A DNA stretch of 64,000 nucleotides from CAMLIZ01 sp036231905 (GCF_036231905.1 NZ_JAZARE010000008.1:62001-126000); one strand, 5' to 3'. Positions 39,307 to 48,691 are shown, counted from the stretch's first letter. Notes: generated by a model not told the origin, from the letters alone. Program-made: numbers and translations.

Positions 39307-40386
39307 CTACTGCACGGGGCTCAACACGACATTCGTCGGGGTTGCCGAGCCCGGTGCCGTTGCCCAGCCGAGAATGAATCCTTCGTCGTTGATCGTGATC
39401 ACCTCGACGATCTTCCAGCCGGCGCCCCCACCGGGGACGAGGAGCGAGTCGAGGTTGTACATGATGCCGCCGCGGTGGAGGAAAGCCGCCGACGACAGAT
39501 CCGCGGCGTCGCCGCCGGCAACCGTGCCGGCGTACCCGATGATGTCCCCCGCGTTGTTGATGCTGACCGCGCTGCTGTCGTTGCCGCCCAGCGTGCCCAG
39601 ATCCTTCATCACGCCGGCGTCCCAAAGGTAGGCGCGTCCATGGGTGACCCCGTTGCTGGCCAGCCCGGTGAGGCTCCAGCCGACCACCTGGTCGCGGTCA
39701 TTGATGCCGTTTGCGCTGCTGATGATCTCGGTGCGCACAGGCGGGTTGGGCATGAAGGCGGGAATGGGGCTCAGCTGGCCGTTGCGATGGATGTAGCCCG
39801 TGAATCGGGCGCCTGTGGCAGCCTGTGACCAGCCCACCACATGGCCAAGTCCGTTCATGGCGCTGGCCAAGTTGTGCCGGCCGCCCAGCGTGCCGAGGTC
39901 CGTCGCGCCTTGCGGGCCGTAGAGCACCGCATGGCCTGCGCACGGTGGCGCACAGGCCGCCGTGTTGGCAAGTGCACGGCCGGTCGCGTCGGCGGCGACA
40001 TACCAGGTATTCGGGCCCATCGGCGGCATCGGCTGGGAGAGCACGCTGAATGCACCAGCCCCATAGCCGATCACTTGGGTGGACAACTCGTCATGCTGCA
40101 ACCCCACGATGCTGCCTGCGTTGTCGATGCGCATCGGCGTCCATTCGAACGGCCTCGGCAGGAACTTGACGCGGCTGCCATCGAACAACACCGGGACGTA
40201 GCGACCGCCGGCGGTCCTCGTCCTGCCGACCACTTGCCCCAGTCCGTTGACACCGGCGGCGTCGAACATGCCCAGTGCGCTGAGGTTGGTGAGCCGATAG
40301 GCGGGCGTCGCGCCGGCGGCGAACGCGCCAAGGCTTACGAGGAAAGTGGTCGCAACGAAGGACCGCAACAAAGAACGACGGTTCAC
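39307..40386 (-). CDS. Secreted HAF-repeat protein
   Basis: The 359-residue protein begins with a signal peptide (VNRRSLLRSFVATTFLVSLG) and then has about six repeats of the HAF type, seen as GVNGLGQVVG, IDNAGSIVG, MNGLGHVVGWS, INDRDQVVGWS, INNAGDIIG and INDEGFILGWA, two with DLGTLGG before them. These repeats form extracellular beta-propeller-like proteins of unknown use. GTG 40386 follows a GGGAG ribosome-binding site; the long upstream frame is not used. Last gene after the sigma factor-kinase block; a target relationship is guessed. Confidence 0.85.
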   Translation of the reverse strand: MNRRSLLRSFVATTFLVSLGAFAAGATPAYRLTNLSALGMFDAAGVNGLGQVVGRTRTAGGRYVPVLFDGSRVKFLPRPFEWTPMRIDNAGSIVGLQHDELSTQVIGYGAGAFSVLSQPMPPMGPNTWYVAADATGRALANTAACAPPCAGHAVLYGPQGATDLGTLGGRHNLASAMNGLGHVVGWSQAATGARFTGYIHRNGQLSPIPAFMPNPPVRTEIISSANGINDRDQVVGWSLTGLASNGVTHGRAYLWDAGVMKDLGTLGGNDSSAVSINNAGDIIGYAGTVAGGDAADLSSAAFLHRGGIMYNLDSLLVPGGGAGWKIVEVITINDEGFILGWATAPGSATPTNVVLSPVQ

Positions 40387-40562
40387 ACGGGCTCCCTTGG
40401 GTTCGAGCCCACAAACCGGGGCCGCAAGTCGTCCGATGGACGGCGCGCCACGATAGGTTGGGGACGCGAGGCAGTCCATCCCCTAAGGTGTGGACCCGGA
40501 GTCCCCGTTACGTCGCCGCGAACCGGCCACCGTGCCGAGCGGCCTCGTTTTCCGACCCCGCT

Positions 40563-40898
40563 TCAGTCTTCGTTCTCGATGGACGGGTCCAGCGGAATCA
40601 GGCGCCCGGTGCTGGCTTCCTTGACTGTCACCGTGTACTTGAACAGCGCCCGTCGGCTGTTGCGGTTGAACAGGTGCACCTTTGTCGGGCTAGGCGTGGT
40701 GGATGGATTCGGAAACTCCGTTCCCGGGTCGGTGACCACCACGGCATCGGAGTCGGGAAACACATAACCATCGGTGCGCAAGTGGAAGGTCAGGATGCAG
40801 TTGCGGCCGCGGGCCTGCACGGTGTCGGGTGTGCACACGGGCGTGCCGCTGCCGTTCACCGTGACGATGACGTGGTTGTGCTCGATGTTCGTGGTCAT
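40563..40898 (-). CDS. Small protein of unknown function, possibly DP-EP family
   Basis: The 111-residue protein shows beta-rich sequence (IVTVNGSGTPVCTPDTV, KYTVTVKEAST) and ends LDPSIENED, which recalls the DP-EP family of small bacterial proteins, though I am not sure. No signal peptide or membrane span. It follows the kinase gene by 16 bp on the same strand, suggesting cotranscription with the sigma factor and kinase. Two cysteines (Cys22 and Cys34) might pair. Confidence 0.6.
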   Translation of the reverse strand: MTTNIEHNHVIVTVNGSGTPVCTPDTVQARGRNCILTFHLRTDGYVFPDSDAVVVTDPGTEFPNPSTTPSPTKVHLFNRNSRRALFKYTVTVKEASTGRLIPLDPSIENED

Positions 40899-40914
40899 GT
40901 GGTTGTCCTGAGTT

Positions 40915-43605
40915 TTATGGGGTTGGCGCCGCCCCCGCTTCGGCGGCCAGTCTGCGACGGAGATCGGCGTATGCGGGGTGCCGGTAGGAACTCGTTTCGA
41001 TGCGTTCGGCGAGCCTGCGGGCCTCGGCGTTGAGCCCGAGGCGCAAGTCCGCGTGGGCCAGGAGCGTCATGGCAGACAGCACCCCGCTTGCAGCCGGCGC
41101 TTTCAGCCGTTGTGCCGCAGATTGCCAATGCGCGGCGGCCTGCGGGGCGCTGTTGCTTCGAAGCAGGTCGCCCAGCGCAAGCTCCGCCGCAGCGACCGCC
41201 AGGGTTTCGTCGGCGTCGAGGCGCCCCATCTTGGCAGCGGTCTGCTGCGCTTCGAGCACATAGGCCTGCATGTCATGCAGCAAGGTGCCGGATGCGTCCG
41301 GCCGCTGGAGCGCCTGCTGTTGCAAGACCGCGCCGCGCAGCGTGATGTTCCACTGCGGGCGCGTCGCGTCGGTGCCCTGCAGCTTGGCGATGTCAGCGGC
41401 AGCCCGCTGCAAGGTGGCGCGGGCGTCGTCGCGCTGGCCGAGCGCCCACTGTGCATGTGCGAGGCTCACGCGGGTGGCGGTCGCTTGCGCCAGCCACCAC
41501 GTGTTGCTGGGGTCAAGCGTTTGGAGCGCCTCCATGCTCTCCAGCGCTCTCCGCGCGACCTGCGCTGCGGGGCTGTATTCACCTTGCGCCAGGTAGAGGC
41601 GGGCCAGCGCGAGCTCGGCGGCGGCCAGCTGGCGCTGCGCGTTGCGGTTCTTCGCCGCATCCGGCATCTGCTGCAACACGGACATCTTGGTTTGCTGGGC
41701 ATTCACCGCATCGTCAAACTGCCCCATCACTTCACGCGCCTTCGAGATCCAGCCCCAGCTGTCGGCCAGCTTCAGCTTCATCTCCGGCCGTTCCGCTGCC
41801 ACAGCCTGCCAGGTGTCACGCGCGGCCACGAACGCCGCCAGCGCCTCGGCCGCGCGCCAGGCCTCAAGGTGCACCACGCCGAGGTTGGTGCTGGCGTGAC
41901 CCCTTTCCATGCGCCAGTCGATGTTGCTGGCGTCCAGCCGGTTCAACTGCTCTGCCAGCTCGGCATAGCGGCGGAAGGAGACTTCTGCCTGCGCCAGCTC
42001 GCCGCGCTTGCGCGCCACATAACCCACCCAGTACACGCTCTGTGCATGGTCGAACACGCGCTGGCCGTCCGCTGGGGCACGGGCCATCAGTTCGGCGGTG
42101 GTGGCGGCCGCTTGTTCGAAGACCCGTGAGGCGTCCGCCAGTTGGCCTTGGCGCTCGGCGATTTCGCCGATCAGGTGCAGCGCACGCGCCTTGCGGCCCA
42201 GCGCGTTGGCATCCAGGCCCTGCGCGTCCTGCGCCGCGTAGTAGGCGAGCGCCTTGTCGCCCACCGCGTTCATCACGTCCAGTCGACCCACCGGCTGCAG
42301 CTTCTTGCGCAGGTCGCCCAGCATGAATTCGATCAGGCCTTCGGCCTGCACACGCTGGCGCTGGGCCTCGCGCGCCTGCCACAGCGCCACGCTGATGCCG
42401 GCGGCCAGCGCGGCCACGGTCACCAGGCTGGCTGCCACGCCCAGGCGATGGCGGCGCACGAACTTGGCCAGCACATACGCTGCGCCATCGGCGCGCGCGG
42501 CAACGGGTTCGTGCCTCAGGTAGCGCTGCAGGTCATCAGCGAATGCGGCTGCGTTGGCATAGCGCTGGGCTGGCGCCTTCTTGAGGGCGCGCGCAACGAT
42601 GTTGTCCAGGTCCCCGCGCAGCTCGCGCGCCAGTCGCGCCGCGTGGGGGCCGCCCCGGCGCAGCACGGTGTCGGACAGCCGACGCGGCTCGACCTCAATC
42701 GCCGCACGCATCTGCTCCAGCGGCGCGGTGGTGCCACTGGCCGTGGGGTGTTCACCACCGAGCAGCACATGCAGCAGCACACCGAGTGCATACACGTCGG
42801 TGGCGGTGGTCACGTCGCCGTCCTGCAGCTGCTCCGGCGCGGCGTACTGCGGTGTGAAGGCGCGGCCGGCCTGCCGCGTGAGCTCCGTCGCTTCGCCCGG
42901 CGCCGTGGCGTCGTCCAGCAGCTTGGCGATGCCGAAGTCCAGCAGCTTCACCTCGCCGGCCTGGGTGACCAGGATGTTGCTGGGCTTGATGTCGCGGTGC
43001 AGGATCAGCCGGTTGTGCGCATGCGCCACCGCGGCCAGCACGTCGAGGAACAGGCGCACCCGCTGCTGCAGGTCCAGCCCCATCGCATCGCAGTGCAGGT
43101 TGATCGGCTGGCCGTCGGTGTATTCCAGCACCAGGTACGGCTGGGTGCCTTCGCGCGCCACGCCGGCGTCGAGCAGGCGCGCGATGTGCGGATGCGCCAG
43201 GCGCGCCAGGATGCTGCCCTCGCGGGCAAAACGCTCCGCTCCGCCGCGCGACATCAGGCCGGCGTTGAGGAACTTGATCGCCACCTGGCCTTCGTAGCGG
43301 CCGTCGGTGCGGCGCGCCAGCCACACGCTGCCCATGCCGCCCTGGCCGAGCTCGCGCTCCACGGTGTAGGGGCCGATGGTCTGGCCGGCCAGCGTGGCCG
43401 GGGGCAGCAGCGGCGGGCGCTCCAGGAACGCCTCGCGCTCGATGCGCGGCAGTTCGCCGAGCAAAGCCTGCAGCTCCGCGGCCAATGCCGGGTCGCTGGC
43501 CCGGATGTCGGCCAGCCGCGCGGCGCGTGCCTCGCCGTCCACGTCGAGCAGTTCGTCGAGCAGGGGGCTCAGGACAGGCCAGCGGGCCTGGGGCGAGGCT
43601 TGCAT
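40915..43605 (-). CDS. Serine/threonine kinase with TM helix and TPR-like C-terminus
   Basis: The 896-residue protein has an N-terminal helical lead (1-70), a kinase domain (about 75-335) with GQGGMGSVWLA, Lys111 (VAIKFL), HRDIKPSNILV and DFGIAKLLD, a transmembrane helix near 390-410 and a long Ala-rich TPR-like region to the end, presumably periplasmic. This is the layout of bacterial kinases that work beside ECF sigma factors of the ECF43 type. The sigma gene lies 7 bp upstream. It should phosphorylate that sigma factor; this is by analogy. Confidence 0.92.
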   Translation of the reverse strand: MQASPQARWPVLSPLLDELLDVDGEARAARLADIRASDPALAAELQALLGELPRIEREAFLERPPLLPPATLAGQTIGPYTVERELGQGGMGSVWLARRTDGRYEGQVAIKFLNAGLMSRGGAERFAREGSILARLAHPHIARLLDAGVAREGTQPYLVLEYTDGQPINLHCDAMGLDLQQRVRLFLDVLAAVAHAHNRLILHRDIKPSNILVTQAGEVKLLDFGIAKLLDDATAPGEATELTRQAGRAFTPQYAAPEQLQDGDVTTATDVYALGVLLHVLLGGEHPTASGTTAPLEQMRAAIEVEPRRLSDTVLRRGGPHAARLARELRGDLDNIVARALKKAPAQRYANAAAFADDLQRYLRHEPVAARADGAAYVLAKFVRRHRLGVAASLVTVAALAAGISVALWQAREAQRQRVQAEGLIEFMLGDLRKKLQPVGRLDVMNAVGDKALAYYAAQDAQGLDANALGRKARALHLIGEIAERQGQLADASRVFEQAAATTAELMARAPADGQRVFDHAQSVYWVGYVARKRGELAQAEVSFRRYAELAEQLNRLDASNIDWRMERGHASTNLGVVHLEAWRAAEALAAFVAARDTWQAVAAERPEMKLKLADSWGWISKAREVMGQFDDAVNAQQTKMSVLQQMPDAAKNRNAQRQLAAAELALARLYLAQGEYSPAAQVARRALESMEALQTLDPSNTWWLAQATATRVSLAHAQWALGQRDDARATLQRAAADIAKLQGTDATRPQWNITLRGAVLQQQALQRPDASGTLLHDMQAYVLEAQQTAAKMGRLDADETLAVAAAELALGDLLRSNSAPQAAAHWQSAAQRLKAPAASGVLSAMTLLAHADLRLGLNAEARRLAERIETSSYRHPAYADLRRRLAAEAGAAPTP

Positions 43606-43612
43606 GCGCTGG

Positions 43613-44164
43613 TTACTTCAGCGCGGCCGCCAGGAACAGGCGTGCCTTCTGCCAGTCGCGCTGCACAGTGCGCTCGGTCACGCCCAGGCAGTCGGCGATC
43701 TCGGCTTCGCTCAGGCCGCCGAAGTAGCGCATTTCCACCACCTGGGCCAGCCTGGCGTCCACAGTCGCCAGCTCCTGCAGCGCCTCATGCACCCGCAGCA
43801 GCTCATCGTCGGACTGCGGCGTGGTGTCGGCCACCGCGGTGTTCAGCGTCACGTGCATCGCCTCGCCGCCGCGCCGGTCGGCTTGGCGGGCGCGCACCAG
43901 GTCGATCACCACGGTGTGCATCACGCGGGCTGCGTAGGCCAGGAAGTGCTTGCGGTCGGCGAAGTCGAGGTCCCCGCCGTGGTGCATGCGCAGGTAGGAC
44001 TCGTGCACCAGCGAGGTGGTGTCCAGCAGCGTCAACTCCCCCGACCGACGCAGGCGGCTGCGCGCCAGCCGTTGCAGGTCCGCATACAGCATTTCGACAA
44101 CCTGCTCGGCGGCGCGCGGGTCACCCGAGCCGGCCGCCCTCAGCAGCGTGGTGATCTCAGTCAT
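43613..44164 (-). CDS. ECF sigma factor of the kinase-linked type
   Basis: The 183-residue protein matches the 'ECF-type sigma' family with SLVHESYLRMH and the region-2 'DRKHFLAYAARVMHTVVIDLVRARQADRRGG', plus region-4 'SEAEIADCLGVTERTVQRDW'. No anti-sigma gene is adjacent; instead a Ser/Thr kinase follows after 7 bp. In Vibrio parahaemolyticus the ECF factor EcfP is switched on by phosphorylation by PknT; the same architecture is inferred here. The first gene of the block. Confidence 0.92.
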   Translation of the reverse strand: MTEITTLLRAAGSGDPRAAEQVVEMLYADLQRLARSRLRRSGELTLLDTTSLVHESYLRMHHGGDLDFADRKHFLAYAARVMHTVVIDLVRARQADRRGGEAMHVTLNTAVADTTPQSDDELLRVHEALQELATVDARLAQVVEMRYFGGLSEAEIADCLGVTERTVQRDWQKARLFLAAALK

Positions 44165-44280
44165 GCCATGGGGAAGTGGAAGCGCGCCACTCTATCCGCC
44201 CTTGTTACACGCCGCAATCGGTGCGCATGTCGGGTTTTGCACGGCGACTGCGTTTTAACAAGGCAGAGAGGAGCCAAAAC

Positions 44281-44805
44281 ATGCGAGGAGCACACCCCAT
44301 GCTGCAAAGCCGACAGGAGAGCGCGTCCGTCATCCTGCTGCATCCGCCCAAGCCATCGCGCCTGCCGCAGGCGCCGGACAACGAGCCCTTCGTGCCGGCG
44401 GTGGAGCGCCAGCTGGCGGCATGCCGGCGCTACGGTGCCCGCATGGCGGTGCTGACCGTGCAGCTCGACGGGCTCGCGCCGCTGGGCCAGCGCCATGGCC
44501 TGGCGGTGCAGCAGGCAGTGGTGGACGCGGCCTGGCAGCGCATGCGCAGCCGCGTGCGGGGCGTGGACCACCTCGTCCGCGTGGCGGTGGACACCTTCGG
44601 CGTCGCGCTGTTCAGCGTGGGGGATTCGGTGCTCGGGCCGATCGAGGCGCGGCTGTTCGACGAGCTCTCCGCGCCGTACCGGGTGGGCAGCCTGGTGGTG
44701 GAGGTGATGGCCGTCACCGGAGCGCTGGTGTGGCCGTCGGAAGCGACCAGCGCGGAGGCGGTGGTGCAGGCCGCACACGAGCTGCGCCTGGCAAAGATGG
44801 CTTGA
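44281..44805 (+). CDS. Degenerate GGDEF-domain protein
   Basis: The 174-residue protein has the fold pattern of a diguanylate cyclase (MAVLTVQLDGLAPLGQRHG, AVVDAAWQRMRSRVRGVDHLVR) but the position of GGDEF reads VAVDTFGVALF, so catalysis is most unlikely. It could bind c-di-GMP or a protein partner. A GAGAGGAG ribosome-binding site lies before ATG 44281. It starts 117 bp from the divergent sigma factor gene. Confidence 0.65.
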   Translation: MRGAHPMLQSRQESASVILLHPPKPSRLPQAPDNEPFVPAVERQLAACRRYGARMAVLTVQLDGLAPLGQRHGLAVQQAVVDAAWQRMRSRVRGVDHLVRVAVDTFGVALFSVGDSVLGPIEARLFDELSAPYRVGSLVVEVMAVTGALVWPSEATSAEAVVQAAHELRLAKMA

Positions 44806-44915
44806 GCCCGCGCCCGGGCCACCGCCACCCGCAGCAACGACTACTGAAACAGGGGGGAGGACTGCAGGCGCGGAACGGCGATGGAGCACAATGCGCGCGG
44901 CCTTTTGCCTCGTCC

Positions 44916-45833
44916 ATGCCCCTTCGTCGTTCCGCTCCGCTCCTTCTGGCTTTTTCGCTCGCTGCGGGCTGTGCCACGCGCTCGGCCGACGTGAAGCCGC
45001 TGCCCACGAGCGCGGCCGACTTTGCCGGCTGGCCCTGCGATGCCATCGCCGACGAGATCGAGCGGGTGCAGCAGAAGGCGGCCGACGTGGCCTACGCGGT
45101 GGACGCGAACGTGGCCAACAACATGATCGTGCTCACGCTGGGCACCACCGTCTTCTGGCCTGCGCTGCTGGCCATGCGGCCGGATGGTCCGGATGCGGAG
45201 GCCCTGGCGCGCTTGAAGGGCCGCTACGAGGCGCTGAGCGCCGCCGCGGCCCAGCGGGCTTGCCCGCCGATGAGCGATGCGCTGCCGCCGGCGCGCGCCG
45301 CGGCCTTGCCGGTGGCCCTGGGGGAGCGCCTGGTGTACGAGGAGCGGGCCGCCAGCGGCGGCCCGGCCACCGAGCTGGGCCTGCGGCTGCAGGCGCTCAA
45401 GCGCGGCGAGCTGAATTTCCAGCTCGACCATGGTCCGGCCACCCGAGCGCTGCCGTGGCGGCAGGATCCTGCCGGCAATGCCCTGGCGCCCCAGCCGTAC
45501 CGCGTGCTCAGCTGGACCCGGCTGCTGCACCGCGACCTGCAGCTGGGCGACGTGCTGTCCGGCGAGCTGCACGGGCCCGACACGGCCGAGCGCACCGCCC
45601 GCGTGCGCGGCCAGGTGATCGCGGTGGGCCCCACGGTGGTGTCCGGGCGCCAGTTCGATGGCGCCACCATCGAACTCTTCGGCGACGTGCCCAACGGCGT
45701 GGCCAGCACCCGGGTGGACGGCGTGATGGTGGTCGACCGGCACAGCGGCGTGTTGCTGCGCCTGGAGCTGCGCAGCGGCAACCCGGAGTACGCGCTGCGG
45801 CGCAAGCTGGTGCGGATCGAAACGCCCGGCTGA
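44916..45833 (+). CDS. Predicted lipoprotein, unknown function
   Basis: MPLRRSAPLLLAFSLAAGCA is a signal peptide with lipobox LAAGC, so the 305-residue protein should be lipid-anchored after export. Inside there is one hydrophobic stretch (NNMIVLTLGTTVFWPALLA, about residues 70-90) that may be a membrane segment, and otherwise globular, beta-rich sequence with no motif I know. It is followed by the Spy-like gene after 119 bp and may belong to envelope functions. Confidence 0.65.
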   Translation: MPLRRSAPLLLAFSLAAGCATRSADVKPLPTSAADFAGWPCDAIADEIERVQQKAADVAYAVDANVANNMIVLTLGTTVFWPALLAMRPDGPDAEALARLKGRYEALSAAAAQRACPPMSDALPPARAAALPVALGERLVYEERAASGGPATELGLRLQALKRGELNFQLDHGPATRALPWRQDPAGNALAPQPYRVLSWTRLLHRDLQLGDVLSGELHGPDTAERTARVRGQVIAVGPTVVSGRQFDGATIELFGDVPNGVASTRVDGVMVVDRHSGVLLRLELRSGNPEYALRRKLVRIETPG

Positions 45834-45952
45834 GCTGGCTGCGGGCGCCGCCGGACGGCACCGCCTTCACAGATCTTTACCGCCAGCGCACACCGCCTCA
45901 ACAGCCGGCTTGCATCCTTCATTCCGTGGTTTCAACCAATCAAGGAGTCCCG

Positions 45953-46492
45953 ATGAAAGCCGCTTCCTTCCAGTCCCCTGTTGCCTTCCAGTCCATGCGC
46001 CTGCTGCTCGCGGCGCTGATCCTCGCCGTCATCGGCACCTTTGCGCTCACCGCCTACGCACAGGATGGCCCCCGCCACGGCGGGCATGGTGGCGGCCACG
46101 GCATGTTCATGGGGCCAGGCGTGATGGGGCCGCACCTGGACCGCATGCTCGACAGCGTCAAGGCCACCGACGCCCAGCGCAGCCAGATCAAGCAGATCGC
46201 CCAGGCGGCGGCCAACGACCTGAAGGCCCAGCGCGAGTCGGGCAAGGCGCTGCATGAGCAGGGCATGGCGCTGTTCACGCAGCCCACCGTGGATGCCAAT
46301 GCGGCCGAGGCCCTGCGCCAGCAGATGATGGCCCGCCATGACCAGGCGTCCAAGCGCATGCTGCAGGCCATGCTGGACATCAGCCGCGTGCTCACGCCGG
46401 CGCAGCGCCAGCAGCTCGCCCAGCAGATGAAGCAGCGCCACGAGATGATGCAGCGCCACAAGCAGGAGCGCGAGCAACTCAACAGCAAGTGA
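45953..46492 (+). CDS. Spy/CpxP-family periplasmic chaperone
   Basis: The 179-residue protein has a signal peptide ending near AYAQ and a His/Gly/Met-rich segment (RHGGHGGGHGMFMGPGVMG), then helices with LTPAQRQQLAQQMKQR, the LTxxQ motif that names this family. Such proteins bind unfolded proteins in the periplasm, often induced by envelope stress or metals. AAGGAG 6 bp before the ATG is a clear ribosome-binding site. A terminator follows before the two-component genes. Confidence 0.88.
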   Translation: MKAASFQSPVAFQSMRLLLAALILAVIGTFALTAYAQDGPRHGGHGGGHGMFMGPGVMGPHLDRMLDSVKATDAQRSQIKQIAQAAANDLKAQRESGKALHEQGMALFTQPTVDANAAEALRQQMMARHDQASKRMLQAMLDISRVLTPAQRQQLAQQMKQRHEMMQRHKQEREQLNSK

Positions 46493-46547
46493 CCCGCCGG
46501 CAGCCGCTATGCTGCTTCACGACCTTGTTTCCTCTCGGCCAGGAATT

Positions 46548-46578
46548 CGCCCCGGTGCTCGCGCCCGGGGCGCTTTTT
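46548..46578 (+). terminator. Terminator between Spy-like gene and response regulator
   Basis: CGCCCCGG and CCGGGGCG form an 8-bp stem around TGCTCGCGC, then CTTTTT. It sits 15 bp before the response regulator start, so the regulator pair likely relies on read-through or an internal promoter. Confidence 0.75.
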
Positions 46579-46592
46579 GCATTGCGCGCACC

Positions 46593-47309
46593 ATGAATGC
46601 CCACGCCCGATTGCTGCTCATCGACGATGACGCCCGCCTCACCGCGATGGTGGGCGACTACCTGCGCCAGGCCGGCCATGAGGTGGACGTGGCCGGCTCC
46701 CTGCAACAGGGCCGCCAGCTGCTGCAGGCCGCGCACTACGACGCGCTGGTGCTGGACCTGATGCTGCCTGACGGCGACGGGCTGGACCTCACGCGCGAGC
46801 TGCGGGCGGAAGCGCGCACCCGCCGCCTGCCGCTGCTGATGCTCACCGCCCGTGGCGAGCCGATGGACCGCATCCTCGGCCTGGAGCTCGGCGCCGACGA
46901 CTACCTGCCCAAACCCTTCGAGCCGCGCGAGCTGCTGGCGCGGGTAAAGGCACTGCTGCGGCGCGCGGCACCGGAATCGCCCGACGACGTGCTGCAGTTC
47001 GGCCGCCTGGAGATCGACCTCGGCGAGCGCAAGGCGCGGCTGGACGGGCGGGACTGCGACCTCACCGGCCACCAATTCGACCTGCTCGTGGTGCTGGCGC
47101 AGAGCGCCGGCCGCGTGCTGTCGCGCGACCAGATCATGGACGCGCTCAAGGGCCATCCGATGGAGGCCTTCGACCGCTCGATCGACGTGCACATCTCGCG
47201 CATCCGCGCCGTGATCGAGGACGACCCGAAGAACCCGCGCCGCGTGCTCACCGTGCGTGGTGCGGGCTACGTGTTCGCGCGCAAGCAGGACAGCGACGGC
47301 TCAGCATGA
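46593..47309 (+). CDS. OmpR-family response regulator
   Basis: The 238-residue protein has a receiver domain (LLLIDDDARLTAMV, phosphoacceptor Asp in ALVLDLMLPDGDG, KPFEPREL) and a winged-helix effector with RSIDVHISRIRAVIEDDPKN and VLTVRGAGYVFA. Overlaps its histidine kinase gene by ATGA. The upstream Spy-like gene suggests an envelope-stress role, as with CpxR or related systems. Confidence 0.95.
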   Translation: MNAHARLLLIDDDARLTAMVGDYLRQAGHEVDVAGSLQQGRQLLQAAHYDALVLDLMLPDGDGLDLTRELRAEARTRRLPLLMLTARGEPMDRILGLELGADDYLPKPFEPRELLARVKALLRRAAPESPDDVLQFGRLEIDLGERKARLDGRDCDLTGHQFDLLVVLAQSAGRVLSRDQIMDALKGHPMEAFDRSIDVHISRIRAVIEDDPKNPRRVLTVRGAGYVFARKQDSDGSA

Positions 47310-48691
47310 AAAGCCTGTACCTGCGCATCTACCTCACCATCGTCGCCGCGCTGCTGCTGTTTGCGCTGGTGGCCGGCTGGCTGGCGCAACGCCACCTCGA
47401 CGAAGAGCGCCAGAACATGCAGGCCGTGGTGAGCGACCGTGCCGGCGCCTGGGCCGCGCTGATCGAGAACAGCCTGCCCGCCGGCTCCGCGCCGCAGGCC
47501 GAGCAGCGCGCGGCCTTGCTCGACTGGGCACAGCGCCTGCGCATGCCACTGGCGCTGGACGATGCGCAGGGACGGCGCATTGCCACCTCCGAGAGCTTTG
47601 CGCGCCACGAGGCGGACCCCGACGGCCCGGCCCGGCGCGCCTTGCGGGTGCCGCTGTCCGATGGCCGGGCGCTGTGGATCCTGCGCCCGGTGCTGCTGCG
47701 TGCCGGCCCGGGTACGGCGGCGGCCCGGCCCGGTGACGAACCGCGGCCGCCCCGGCCACCGCGTGAACATGTCGCGATGGCGCTCCACTACGGCGGGCCG
47801 CCGCTGTTCGTGGGCGGCGTCGGCCTGGCCGCGGCTCTGGTGGTGCTGTTCGTGGCGGTGGCGGTCGGCGCCTACCCCGTCGTGCGCCGCCTCACGCGCC
47901 GGCTGGAAGGGTTGCAGCAAGGGGTCGAGGCCTTCGGCGCCGGTGCCTTCAGCCACCGGGTGAACACCGACGGCCGCGACGAGGTCGCGGCGCTGGCCGG
48001 CAGCTTCAACCGCGCCGCCGACCGCATCGAGCAACTGCTGCGCTCGCACCAGTCGCTGCTTGCCAATGCCAGCCATGAGCTGCGTTCGCCGCTGGCACGC
48101 CTGAAGATGGCGCTGGCCATGCTGGAGGATGCGCCGCCGCCGCAGCGGGCACGCTTGCGCCAGGAGATAGACACCAACATCGCGGAGCTCGACGCGCTGG
48201 TGGAGGAGGTGCTGCTCGCCAGCCGGCTCGATGCGCAGGCCGCCCTGGAACGCCAGGAGCCGGTGGACATGGCCGGCCTGGCCGCGGAAGAGGGCGCCCG
48301 CGTGGATGCGCAGCTCGAAGCAACGCCCGCCTTGCCGCAGGTGCTCGGTGACGAGCGCCTGCTGCGCCGGGCCCTGCGCAACCTGCTGGAGAACGCCAGG
48401 CGTTATGGCGGCGGCGACATCACGCTGACTCTGGCCGCGCTGCCGGGCCAGGTGGAGCTGCGCGTGTGCGACCGGGGCCCCGGTGTGCCGCAGGCGATGC
48501 GCGACCGCATCTTCGAGCCCTTCTTCCGGCTGCCTGGCCATGCCGAGCAGGCGGGTGGCGTGGGGCTGGGCCTGAGCCTGGTGAAGCAGATCGCGGAACG
48601 GCACGGCGGCCAGGTGCGCTGTGAGGCGCGCGAGGGTGGCGGCAGCTGCTTCGTGCTCAGCCTGCCGCAGGGGTCAGCCCGCGTGGGATAG
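47306..48691 (+). CDS. Sensor histidine kinase (partner of the OmpR regulator)
   Basis: The 461-residue inner-membrane kinase has TM helices near 7-28 and 168-188, a short periplasmic domain between, a HAMP linker, the H-box LLANASHELRSPLARLKMAL, the N-box LRNLLENARRYGG and G-boxes (CDRGPGVP, GVGLGLSLVKQI). The pair overlaps by ATGA. The sensor domain is about 140 residues with a Pro/Arg-rich stretch near its end. Its last 18 bp overlap the convergent MATE gene. Confidence 0.95.
   Translation: MKSLYLRIYLTIVAALLLFALVAGWLAQRHLDEERQNMQAVVSDRAGAWAALIENSLPAGSAPQAEQRAALLDWAQRLRMPLALDDAQGRRIATSESFARHEADPDGPARRALRVPLSDGRALWILRPVLLRAGPGTAAARPGDEPRPPRPPREHVAMALHYGGPPLFVGGVGLAAALVVLFVAVAVGAYPVVRRLTRRLEGLQQGVEAFGAGAFSHRVNTDGRDEVAALAGSFNRAADRIEQLLRSHQSLLANASHELRSPLARLKMALAMLEDAPPPQRARLRQEIDTNIAELDALVEEVLLASRLDAQAALERQEPVDMAGLAAEEGARVDAQLEATPALPQVLGDERLLRRALRNLLENARRYGGGDITLTLAALPGQVELRVCDRGPGVPQAMRDRIFEPFFRLPGHAEQAGGVGLGLSLVKQIAERHGGQVRCEAREGGGSCFVLSLPQGSARVG

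Noticed and set aside
44281..44805. Active diguanylate cyclase call
   Set aside because: GGDEF is replaced by VAVDTF; catalytic residues are missing.
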